DNA of 64,000 nucleotides from Limnomonas spitsbergensis (lineage: Eukaryota > Chlorophyta > Chlorophyceae > Chlamydomonadales): positions 124,001 through 188,000 of the forward strand of contig JAYJMM010000083.1 in assembly GCA_037349105.1 (NCBI GenBank). The letters run 5' to 3'. Under the pieces are notes generated by a model. The model saw only the letters and a list, made by a program, of their open reading frames with translations, did no database searches and was not told the origin of the DNA. Positions 1-12,100 of this stretch are shown piece after piece (position 1 is the first letter of the stretch; each line of letters starts with the position of its first letter). Both the position numbers and the translations under genes were made by a program.

Positions 1-124
1 ACATCCAATCGCCCTCGGGTACGGCGTATAGCGCTGGCGTGAGGCAGTCCATGTGCCAGCCGGTGTTGCATGCGTCGCACAGGAGCATGACTTCCCCCCG
101 GTCGGGTAGGCGGCAGACTTCGCA
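1..124 (-). other. PHD finger at the C-terminus of the integrase region (partial)
   Basis: The end of the visible polyprotein reads C-x2-C-x11-C-x2-C-x4-H-x2-C followed by a conserved Trp (CEVC, CDAC, GWHMDC, EGDW). This matches the first six ligands and the Trp of a C4HC3 PHD finger; the last Cys pair would lie beyond base 1. PHD fingers usually read histone H3 tails. Chromoviruses carry a chromodomain at this place, so by analogy this finger may steer integration to particular chromatin; that role is inference. Confidence 0.8.
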
Positions 125-3100
125 GGACAGGCTGACGTTGGGCCTGGAGGTGCTGAAATCCACCCTGCCTTTCAGGTTGGGGAGGTGGCACGGGGAGCAG
201 TTGACTGCGTTCTCTGTTACGGTCAAGCCATCGGCGCCCTCCAGCACCAACGCCCCCGTCTCCCCCAGCCTCTGCACCCGCAGGATTTCCGGCCTGGCTT
301 TGGGGTCGAGGCTGCGCCGCTCTGAAGCGTACCGGACGTACACGTAATCCCCAACGGCGAACCGCCTGACCTGGGGTACATATCCTCCTCCGCGGATCCT
401 GGCGTAGCGCAACTTGTCCCGGTGCTGTGCGATCTTCAGGTGCTCTCCCGCGACTGGAAGGGCCTCCTTGATCCTGGCCACCCTGGCGAGGAGCAGGTCT
501 GCGGCCTCCTCCACCGTTGCCACTCGCGCTGTGCTCCATAGGTCTGCCCCGACCTTGGAGGGGAACACTGGCTTCTGCCCGAACAGGACCTCGTAGGGGG
601 CCATGCGCGTAGCCTGCTGAGGCGAGCACCGGAAACCCCGCGCTACCCACGGGACCATCCTGTCCCATGAGTCGTCGCTGCTCCCGTCCCCGCAGCACTT
701 GCGCAGGCCCGTCTTGAGGGTCTGGACAGCCCGTTCGGATAGCCCATCCGCTTGGGGATGGTTGGCGGAGGTGGTGCGATGGTCAATGAAGCAATCTAGT
801 AACATGTCTTGGAACTCTCCCTGGAACTCTGTCCCCAGATCGGTGACCACTTCTGCGCATCCCCCAAACCGTGCGACCACGTTTTGGAAGAATGCCAAGG
901 CCGTCACGTCAGACGCCTTGCTGGGGATGGGGATAAGCTCCACCCACTTGGAGTAGTGCTCTACACACACCATGACGTACCGGTTGCCCCTAGGCGTGGT
1001 AGTGAACGGCCCGCACAGGTCCACACCCCAGCGGAAAAATAAACCCTCAATAGGGAGTGGGTGCAGGTCTGGCTGCGTGTGATTGAACATGGACGCCCTT
1101 GCCCTGTCGCACACCCCGCACTCCTGGACAGCCTTCCTGACCGCTGCCCTAAGCCCTCTCCACCAGTGCTGCTGCAGGATCATGAAGGCCGTGCGGTGGC
1201 TGCCGAAGTGACCGGTGCTAGCGTGAGCTTCCCTGATTACTGCCTGTCTGTCCTCGGGCCTGGGAACTACACACCGCCGTCCGTCTGGCATCACCCTCAT
1301 CAGCACGCCCCCCCTCTCTGGTTCCCACTGGAAAGGTGCGGCTCTGCGCTGCACCCTGGCCAGTTCCCCTGCCTCTGCCCCAGGGGGGTGCATTTTTGAT
1401 TGCAGGTAGTGCAGGACTGGCACGTCTGTCCATACGTCCACCCGGGCTGCAGGCCCTGCTGCGCATCCTGGTGGGTCCACGACCTCCCCTGCCTCGTCGT
1501 CAGCTACCCGGACGGGGTCTGGGTCTGGGTCAGACTGCCCACCTGGTTCCTGGGCTGCATCCGCCCAGTCTGCTGCCGCTGACTCCCCCAAGCATTGCCG
1601 ATACGTTGCTGCCGCTTCGTCCTCGCCGGAGCATGCTTTGCCTGCACTGGCTAGGGCACAATGTGTGGACGTCAGGGTCATGCCGATAGCAGGGTCGTGG
1701 TCCGGGCCTGGTAAACCAGCCCTGCGGGCCAGCTCTCTAGGGATGATCTTGGCCGCCTCGAGGGCTATGGTGAGCCAAGCCTCGAGAGCCCAAGCATCCA
1801 TGCACCTGCCCAAGGCGGCCCTCCTATCTCCCTCAGGAAAGTCGGGGCGGGGCAAAGTGGACCCCACTGCGTACCCCATGGCCCTCTCCCTTTCATTTGC
1901 ATTTGGTTCCTGCAGGCCCCCCATGGGCCTGAAAACCATGCCGATCTGCCCGTTCCGGAAAGCGTAGGATGCGGGGGTGGCCATGAGGCAGGGCAGCGCC
2001 CTCCTTGGTTGCCCAGACACATTGATACGGTACCCGCCGTTATCGGGGCAGGCTACGACCTGCGCCCTACTACCCTCGTCCAGAATGTCATCCACAATAC
2101 CGTCGTGCGGCCTATGCGATGCCTGGATAACAAACTCAATGTCTGCAGCTGGTGCTAGGTTGCCCCAGTAGTTGCGCGTGCGGTGGGCATAGGAGCCCAC
2201 TTGCGCTGCATCAAACAGGGAAGGCCTACCCAGCATCCTGCACACCTCGCCGAAAGCCTCTACGCTAGCCTTCTCGCTCCTCTGGTTTAGCTGCATAGCG
2301 ACATTTTCAATCAGGTATGCTGGCGGCTTGACCTTCTGCAGGATCTGCAAGGAGCCGAGCAGCTTGATAAGCGGGAAGAAAGACTTGCTCCTGGCCCCCT
2401 CGAGCCCCTTGCCCTTGCCTGCAGCCGACAAGTCGTGGCACTCCCATCCTGCTACCATAAACCACTGGCGACCTTGCTGTGCCCCAGCCTCTATGAAGTG
2501 CTGGGCAATAATGGAGTACACGTCCTGGGGCAGTGCCCTGAACGCCCCCTCGACAGCGGGCGCTGGGAGCAATAGCGGGTATTGCTTGTGCAGCTGCACC
2601 AGTCTCCCCCCCGCGATCTCCCGCATGGTGGCACTGGTGTCGGCGTACAGATACTGTATGACCGGGATGCCTGCTCTAAGCACCATCTCAAGCCCAGAGC
2701 ACATACCTCCGAAGGGCTCGAACAGGACCACTCCCTCTTGCTCCAGGGCGTACACCGCCGCTGTCGGTAGGCATGCCGTATCCACCCCTGCATGGAGGTG
2801 GGCCGGGGTCGAGCGGGGCAGGTCGGTCAGCACATTGTTGATCAGGTCCCTGGCCCTGGCCCTGCTATTGAAAGCTCTTTCTGCAGTACTGGCAGGCTGT
2901 GCCTGCTCATCGTCCTCATCCTTTGCGCTGGAGATAGCCTGGCCGCACGGGGCCACTGTACATGCCGTCTCAGCGGCCCGCAGGCGGCGCACGCCTCGTC
3001 TGCCCTCTTGTGCCAGGCGAACCACCTGATCTGCGTGCCACTGGTTTACCCTGCCTAGGCCTGTGAGCATAGCGACCTGAGATCCGCAGGTGGTCCCACT

Positions 3101-6100
3101 AGGGGTGTGCGGCTCAGGGGCGACATCATCTAGCTGCGCTCCTGTGCGGTCGTCAGATGACGGGAGGGGTGACCTAGACGGGATATCTGCGTTCTGGTGG
3201 CAGGCCCCTGACCGGTGGACAATGGTAATGTCAAGCTCCTGGAGCATGAGTGCCCAGCGTGCGTGCTGCCCCACTAGGGCCTGGTTATCCATGAGATAGG
3301 TGAGGGGTTCGTGGTCTGTGACCAAATGCACCTTGCACCCAAAGAGCATATGACGGTACGTCCGGGCAGCGTACACAGCGGCGAGCATTTCCCCCTGAAA
3401 CGACGAGTAGTTCTTTTCGCTTTTGTTCAGGGAACGGGAGGTGCAGGCTACCATGTACTCCCTGCCGCTGTCGTCACATTGCCCTAGCACCGCCCCTATA
3501 CCCTGTTTAGAGAAGTCGGTGTACAACAGGAATGGCCTTGGTGGCCCCTTGCCATCTGGACCCGTTCCGCTGTAGTCAGGTCTGCGTAGCACCCTGCCTC
3601 CTTCGCACATCTCAGTTTTGATCAGCTGAAACGCCTGGGCCTGCTCGGGACCCCACACAAATGGGACCCCCTTGACAAGCAATGCGTTGATGCATGCGGC
3701 TTTGCGAGAGAAATCCGGGATGTAGCACCGGTAGAAGTTAAGGAATCCCATGACCTCCTGAATGTTCTTGACCGATGCGGGTTCGGGCAGAGCCATGACG
3801 GCCGCTATTTTGGCTGCGTGCGGTGTGAGACCTTGGGCCGAGACGTTGTGGCCTAGGTACTCCACCGTGGCACACCCAAACAGGGACTTGTCAGGATGCG
3901 CTCGCAGTCCTACCGCGTGGAGCATGTCGAGCATGAGCTCGACATGCCTGATGTGATCTGCAGGCGTGTCACTATACACCAGCAGGTCGTCAATGAAAGC
4001 CACACAGAAGGAGCTCAGGCCCGCCCTGGCGATCTCTTCCTCCATCATACGCTGGAAGAAGGGAGGCCCGTTGCGCAGTCCAAAGTTCAACTTTGTGTAC
4101 ATCCACAGTTCTGGGCCCATCCAGAAAGCCGTTTTGGGCTGGTCCTCGGCCTTGATCGGGATCTGCATGAATCCTGACCTCAGATCCACCTTGCTAAACA
4201 CTTTAGCTGTGCCCAGGTTCTGAAAGATAGTTTCCATCCTGGGGATAGCAAACTCCTGCTTGGCCGTGCGGAGGTTCATTCTCCTCATGTCATGCGCAAT
4301 GCGGTGATCTGACCACTCGCCTGTCTCGGCACACTTCTTGGCCGCTACGACTGAGTTGGCCGCAAACTTGATGGGCCCTCCCTGAGGGACCCTGACAATA
4401 ATGCCTGCCTCTATCATGGGCTGGCACTTCTCTTTGAAAATGGCTGCTTTAGGGGGTGGCATGTCCCTTGCTTTCTGAAAGCACGAGCTGTGCTCGTCCT
4501 CTAGGGCCAGCGTAAACTCACCCTGTGCACCGCAGTAGCCTGGCAGTTCAAGCATGGAGTAGGCGAACGCCCCTTGGCGGTCCCGTAGGCTCTGCTCCAG
4601 CTGCTCCTGCTGCTCCCCAGTAAAGTCGGGGTGCCTCCCGAGCAGCCACCCCTCCTCAGTCTTGACGTACTCTGAGGGTGCATGCACCACCCCTCCGGGC
4701 TGGAACATGTCGATGACTCCCCCTGCCAGCGGCTCCCCTGTCACTGCCTGTGGCCCTGCGCTGGATGTGCCCTGATCCCAGGTGCTTTGCGGGCGGGGGG
4801 GCCGAGGGGCGGGCATATCCACTGGGGGTCGCAGCCAACCAGGCTCCAGCTTGGCAGCTGCCTCCCTGCTGCTGACGAATGCTCCTTGTCCGGCAGTGAA
4901 TCCCCTTCCTCGCACGCCCCTTCCGCTGGCCTGTGCCCCGGGGAGGCAGGAGAGCAGGAGCCACACCAATGCCAGGTGGCACAGGCAAGCCAGAAGGCCC
5001 CTGAACGCTGTGCAGGGAAGGAGACCCTTGCAGGCCGGCTGCTGTCTGGGGCTGGGCTGTGGTCCTGCAGGGGCTGGCGGTGATGGCGCTGCTGGCGGGC
5101 CCCGGTCCTCTGGTCCCTCCCGCCAGGAGATTTCCAGCTCCACCTGGCTGATCCTGGTGGGCGGCGATGGGCACCCTGTGCTGTTACTGGCGTCTCTTGC
5201 CGCTGCTTTCCTGCGTCGTTGGCGCGCGCGGGTCCTGGCGTTCCTTGCCCTTCGCGCTGCTGCGGCCCTGACCTTGGAGGAGTCCGCTGGTCTGGTTTCG
5301 CCCCTGCTGGTGGGGGTCTGATGTCCCTCTGCCGCTGTTGGACATGTGCAGCCTGCAGCGGATCTGTAAGCGCCTTCCGGGCTGACAGTCTGGGCTCTGG
5401 CGCTGCTGCTGCTCCTGGCTGCGCTGCGTGGTTGTCTGCCCAGCTGGTGGGGCTGGAGCATCGTTCGCTGGATGGCCTGGTAGTTCCATAGGCTGGTTCT
5501 CTCCGGAACCCCCCACTCCACCGGCCAGTCGTCCAATGGCTCGCCTGCCTCTGGCCACCGCCCCTTGTCATTGGCCTTGATGAGCTCTGCCCCGATGGAC
5601 AGGATCTGGGCGTACTGGACTGCGTGCATGGACGGCTGTAGGGGCTGGTCTGCTGATTCCCTGTACCATTCCCTGAATGGCACTGGGCGCTGCTCCCCCC
5701 TTCTAGCCTGGTTGGCCTCGTCCTGCCTCCGCTCCTCGATGGCCTGCCGTACGTCGGAGATGGTTGCCCTGCTGTGCGCTGCCTTGAACACCACCTCCCT
5801 TTCGCCGGGCAAGGCTTCCTGCGCGCTGCACCACCATCGCACCCCGAGCCTGGAGTCCTCCTCCATCTGCCTTTGTCTGATGAAACCCAGCGACTGGTTC
5901 CTCTCGGGGCATGCCATGGCTAAGTGCCCCTGGTGGAAGCAGATGGCGCATCTGCCCTCTCGCAGGCGTGGTGCGGGGCAGGCGTGGTAGTCGTGCCCCT
6001 TTTTTCCGCAGCGTTCGCACGGCTCGCTGTGGACGGAGTGGTGGCCCCACGCCGGGGGAACTGCATCGCTGCAGCCGCAGCAGGCCCACACCCCTCGCCG

Positions 6101-9100
6101 GGTACCTCCTATGCCCGGCTTGTCCATGCAGGTGCCGCATGCCTTGGCGTGGCAACGACAGCAACGCCTGCTGGGCTGTTCTGTTGGGCCAATGCTTTCC
6201 CCGCATCCCAAGCAGCTTGGCAGCCTGGCCTCGGGGGTCATGCAGAACTGGCACACTCTGGCTGCCCCTGTCCGCGGTGTTCTCATGCACAGGTCATGCC
6301 ATGCTGTTCCGCATGTGCTGCACCAGATCAAGCGCTCGCCTGTGCGGGCCTGGTCGCATCCTGCGCACGGTTCCTTGCGCTCTTGGCCGGAGCCAGAGGA
6401 TTGGCCTGAGGTCCCGGCGCCGCCTGTGCCTGGGTCCCCCTCCAGCGCTGGCGGTTGTGCCTCGCTGAGGGCCCTTAATCGGCCGCGGAATGCCTGCCGC
6501 AGCTTCTCCGCTGCCTGGTTGCGTCCCTGCAGCCTGGGGTCGGGGCTGGGGTCTGGGACCATGCTCAGCCTGTAACGTAGGCTGGCCTCGATGCGGCCGC
6601 CCCTGGGCTCGGGGCCTCCCTGGAGGACTGGCCATGGTGCCCCGCCCTCGAGCCGCTGCCTGTCCCGTTGGGCCACAAACTGTCGTAACTCGTCATCCCA
6701 CTGCTCCTTGCTGAGATCTACATTCCTGTTATCGGGCTCCCCCTCGGCTGCCAGGAGTGGCGCGCCGGGGTCCTCAGGATCAGGATTGCTGGCCTCGCTG
6801 TCGGTGTCGCTGAGCCCCCTGCTCCAGCTGGGTGAGGTGTCGGCCTGGAATCTCAGGGTTGCTGCAGGCTCTGGCCGCCCTTCTGGGGCTCTGCTCTGCT
6901 GGCTGTCCCCTTGCATATGCCCGGCTGAAGGTGCAGTATGCTCGCCGGGCGCTGCCACCCTCCCCTCTGGTGGCGCGGTGTGCCCTGCTGTGGCTGCCGG
7001 TTCTTCCTCGGAATCCGAGTCCTGTAGGAGCTGCGGCAGTCCTGCCAAGCTGTTATCTTCGTCTGACTCGGGCCAATCCACCTCGTAGTTGCCCCCCCTC
7101 AGGGAGGTGAAGAAAGAATGCTCCCTGCTGCCTGGCTGCATGTTGAGGGTAGGTTCGTCGGGGCTGTGAAAGCTGCCTGGGCTGGTTGACTCCCTGAATG
7201 CTCCCCAACGCCCCCTCGGCGTCTCTTGGCGATCCGCTATGCCCCTATCCAGCAGGCCTGTTAGGTCCCTCAGGGCCTCATCGTGATTGCTACCGCTGAA
7301 TAGGGGGTGGAGCGTGACGGCTCCCCTGGGGTGCCTTTGCCACCAAAGGCGGACGGTGGCCGCCGGGGCAGACCAGTGGGGCAGCAAGATGGATGGGACG
7401 CCGTTGTAGTAGGCCGCCTGTTCCACCCGCATCCACTGCTGTAGGCAGCTCTGCAGCCTGCCTTGAGCAAAGGCTGAGAGGGTGAGGGCCTGCTCGCCCT
7501 GCCAAGCGGTGGCGCCCGCTGCTGGCGTGCAGTGCGCTGACACGTGTGTTGGGCAGTCGGCTCTTTCTTGGGGTGCCCAAAGCTCGTCCACTATCTCGAT
7601 GTTGTGGACAGCTGCTGACATCTGTCCTGGCAGCAATGTCCTGTTAAGGGCCATCATCATGATGGTCCACACCGCCGGGTCTGCTCCTCGAAAGGTGGAC
7701 ACCGCGTGCTCCTCTGCCCGCTCTATGGAGGGGAACCGGTCACTCTGCACCCGGGTAGCTGTCTTGAAGAAGAACCACACGGGCCGGTCATCGCGCGTGG
7801 CGTGCATGTGTATCCACGCCCGCGGTGCTGGGTGCTGCCACTGCTCCTCTAGGTCCTCGTGGTAGTATGCCACCGCCAGCCGAACCGGGATAGCGACCCT
7901 GGCGTCACTTGGCTCGTACCCCCAGGGGACCGCCTGGCCCATGACCTCTCTGGCGATGTCTTGCCCCCTCTCGACGATCTCGGGGCATTGGCGAGGCGTT
8001 CCTGGATGGAGGATCCCGGCATCGTCGTACCCGCTGTGGTCCCGCAGCGCCGCCAGGGCGTACGCCTGCCTGGCTGCTGCTTGTGTGGGTACGCAGACGG
8101 CCTGGTTGGCCAGGCACCGGTGGCGAGCGAGAGTCATGACGCAGTTCTCTGCCCATGGTGTCCGCATGAACCCGTCGTGGGCGTGCTGCCACATGCCGTA
8201 TGCCCCTGCCGCGTCTGGTATCTCCGGGCTGGTCCTGAACTGCTCCTCTGCTGCGGTAATCCCCTCCTTGACGACGCTGCCCAGGAGTTCGCTGACGCAG
8301 TTGGCGTAGAGAGGAGTTGGCCACGTGGAGCTCATGAACTCTTCCATGGCCGTGCTAGGTCTGATGTGACCTTTAATGGCCGCAGCCAGGAGCCCCGCTG
8401 TGACAGCGTCCATGGGAAAGACCAACCTTGCTACTGCCTGCGTTGCTGCCTGTCTGTCAACACAGATGACTTCCCCCCGCGGTACGCACCAATGGTTTTG
8501 CAACCTGCACAGGCCGTCCGCGCCCGCGCCGGGAAGGGTGATCATGGCCGCGGTGGTGGCTACCTCTGGCATGTCTGTACCTGCCGGGTACCACTGCACG
8601 AAGCACTGCCTAGGCCAGGGCTCGCCAGGCCCTGGGCCCGGGGCGTCGAGGTCCTCTGCGTCTTCTATCGCGCTGAGGTCGCTGTCTCCCCAGTGGTCTG
8701 GGTTCTGCGGCTCCTCTGGTTCCCACCGCTGCTCTCTTTCGCTGGGTACTTCCTCCTGCATCCATGCCCTTTCTGTTGGTCCGTGCTCTGTCCTGCAGCT
8801 GCGGTGCCCGCTGCCTGCGGCTGGGGGCCGGCTGGTGACGCCCCCTGTGGCCCCATGGGCCTGCAGCATGGAGCTGCTACCGCCTCCTTCCGCGGAAGCT
8901 GCTGGCCTTGGGCCTGCGGCGAGCGCCCCTGCCTCCGGGGTACCTGGGCACAACACGTCGGGGGGGTCGTAAATGCCTTGGGGAAGGTCGTCTGACTCCC
9001 CCTCCTGCCCTGAGGCCTCCCCTGATATCTCAGGGTCCTGTCTGTGGGAGCTGCCCTCTGAATCGCTGTTGCCCTGGTCTTCCCTGGCCCTGAGCGTGAC

Positions 9101-12100
9101 TAGGAAATTTGCGAGCAAGGCGAGCCACCCCTCTTGAGGGGCTGGTGCTCCCATGCGTCGCAGGTAGTCCAGGAGTTCTAGGGCATGGGCTGTGCTCTTA
9201 GGGGCATCTGCGGGCATGGTCAAGAGGCCATTGGTGGCAATTGCTTCCACGGCCACCCGCCAATGATGGATTTGCCGGGGCACCTCTCCGTTCTGTGCCT
9301 CCGTGGCTATCTCCTCTGGGTCCAACCCTGGCTCAGGCTCACGTCCTTCATGAAGGCCCAATGGGTGTCTTGCCTGCTCTTCCTGCCCTTCTAGGTATGC
9401 GTCATCCCACTCCTGCTCAAACCAGGTGTCTGGTTCGCCGAACCCTGGGTCGTGCCCCCTGGGGATGGTGGCGAAGCACCCATGGGCCCCTTTGTCCGCC
9501 CACCTGGGTCCTTCCGGCGGTCCTGGCAGAAAGCTGGCGGGCGGGGCGCCTGCCTGCCTGGCTGCCCATACCTCGAATGACTCGTCCTTGGCTGCCTCGA
9601 ACAGGTCGCGGAGGCGGTCGCGCTGCTGGTTGCCGCTGGGGTGTTCCTCCTGCCTGAAGCGACCGTGTCCCAGGTTGTCCTGGGCTTGCGCTCGGCCCTC
9701 GCCCCCGCCGCTGGGCCTCCAAGGCTGGGCCTGCGTCTGGTTGCATTCGAAGGCGAAGTGGCCACTACCTCCGCACTTGTAGCATGCTTCCTTCTGGGTA
9801 GGGGGTGCTCTGCTGGTCCTGCCCCGGGCAGAGTCCTCCAGTGGTGCCCACCTGACCATCCTGTTCTCCCCTGGCTCCTCGGCTGTCGAACGCGTACCGG
9901 GGCTGTGGGCCTGGCGTTGCCTGATGGGGCTTCTGGCTCTGCCCTGCGGCCAACGCTCGCCGCGGGGGCTGCGTGGCGCCTCCCCTTCCCAGCGCCTGCC
10001 GCTCCCGCCCTCGGGTTCTCTGCTGCCGTGGTTGGGTGGGTTCCCTGGGGTAACGGGACTGCGGCTACGGGTTCTTCTGTTCCTGCTCCCGCCGTCTGGG
10101 CTGAGGGCCTCCCTGCCCCTGGGCCGCTGGTTGCCACCGCTGGCGCCCTGCGGGGGTGGAGGTGGCCTTCTGTTTGGCGACCTCGCCCGAGGCTGCTGTG
10201 CGCTGTTCCTTCTCTCTGTCGGTTCCCCCGGCCGGCGTCCGTCCTGGTGCTGCTCGGTGCTTGGAGCCCGCCGCTCCCTGCTGTGGCTACTGCGCCGTGG
10301 GCTCCTTTCCTTTGGCTGACGCTCTGCGGCGCTGGCGCTCCTGGGCGCCCTGCCGCTGTCGGGGTTGCGGCTTGGGCCGCTGCCTGACTCCCTTGCCCGT
10401 GGAGAGGGGGTGCGGCTGGCCCTTGCCTTGGGGTGACTGCTCTGCTTGGGCTGGGCTCTATTGTCCCGTAGAGACTGCAACAGGTCCTCCGGGTAGTCCC
10501 CTAGGCCAGGGTCGTCTAGCTCACTCAGGACCTCCTGCACCTCAGTGGGCTTACCCCTGGGCGTTCCTTCTTGGCCGTCCTGTCCTCCTCCCCTGGCTTC
10601 CTCGCTTGGTGCCGCGTCCTGCTGCGGGGGCTCGACAGTCGTGTCTGCCGCAGGCTGCTGCTGCCTGGCCTCCCTGGCCCCGCTGCAGGCCTCCCGCTGG
10701 GCTCCACAGGGGCGTTGGGGGCCCGGCTCAGGGGCTGCCTCTGTGCCCTTGTACTCCTCCTTGTACCTCCTTTTGAGCTCATTCACCTCTATGATCCACT
10801 TGGCGCATTCGCCCTTCCACCGGGCCATCTCCCTGTCTGAAGCGCCGTCCGCCATTGCCCGGGCCTGCTCCATCTTGAAGGAATAGATGTCTGCCTCCCT
10901 GCTGGCGATTCTCTGCCTGGCTGCGGTCCTGATGGCCCTGTTCAGGACCTGGACCTGGGCCTCCAGGCTGCTGACGACGGCTGCCCTGGGAGCGTCCCTG
11001 TCCGCCTGCAGCTCGTTCTCTGATTCAGTGGTTCCCTCATCGCTGGGGCTGGTGTCCTGAGTGTGCGCAGCCGGAGAGCCTGGCTGGCAGCTGCCTCTGC
11101 TGTACGTGTCTACTCCCCGGCCCGGCTCGTTCTCCAGGAGATCCCCTAGCCGCCGCTCGCATTCCTGGTCCGTATGCGATCTGCGCATGTCGCAATACGC
11201 GCAGGGGCCGTCCTTGTTGCGCAGGGCATTCCTGACCTCCTGTCGGACGGTGTGCTCCTGCTCCATGGCTAGCCTCGCCTTGTCCCGCGCTGCTACGGGA
11301 GGGTCCACGGCTTTGCCGTCCTTGTCCCGCGCTGCTACTGAGGGGCCCACGGCATCGCCGCCCTTGTCTCCGCTGATGGGCCGGCTCCCGGTACCCCTGG
11401 TACCGTCCGGGTCCGCCGGCGCTGCGTGAGCCTGGGTACGGGCTACTGGGTCTGCCTCTGGCGCTGCGGCAGGGTTGGTTACCTTTTGCCCTGCTTGCTG
11501 GCGCGCTGCCTCAGTACCTGCGCCACGGGCCCCTTTGGCCCTGGCCGGCTTGGCCCCTTCTGGTGCTGCCGCAGGTGCCTCTGCTGCGGGCAGACGGGTG
11601 ATGCGGTTTGCGGCGACTGTAGTTTGCGTCGCAGGTCCGCCTCCTGTACCTGTCACCATGGCACATTGTGGGGTTAAGTCTGGGTTCATCTCGCCCCAAT
11701 CTGCCGGCCACTCCTCAGGCACCCAGGCAGGGTCGTCCAAGCCTGCCCAGGTTGCCGCGGCCGCCTGGTGGGATCCTGCTGGTGATATCAGTTCTAGCGG
11801 CAGGGTGAGCCCGTCGGCTCCCCCTTGAGGGAACAGGGTGAGGCGCCCTGCGGCTTCTAGGACTCCCCCATACTTGAGGAATTCGGGGTTCCCTACCAGG
11901 TGCTCATACGCGTCAGGAGGCGTCTTGACCACCCTGACCGCTGCTTTCTCCACGATCGCATTCGGGCTTCCATACCCGTACACGACGTAGATGAACAGAA
12001 TCCCGTATAGGTCTGCTCCTGCATTATCGGTTGTCCTGATCTTTTCATCCGTCCTCACCAGCTTGGCCCCCATGGCTACCAGCTGTTCTGCTATGTTGAC

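Noticed and set aside
4741..5571. Minus-strand 276-codon ORF (and a 248-codon ORF at 9391-10137)
   Set aside because: They are in other frames than the polyprotein. At 9743-9784 the knuckle motif appears only in the polyprotein frame, which settles the choice.
7859..8995. Plus-strand 378-codon ORF and other plus ORFs across 1-16000
   Set aside because: They are antisense shadows of the retroelement polyprotein; only the minus frame shows domain motifs.
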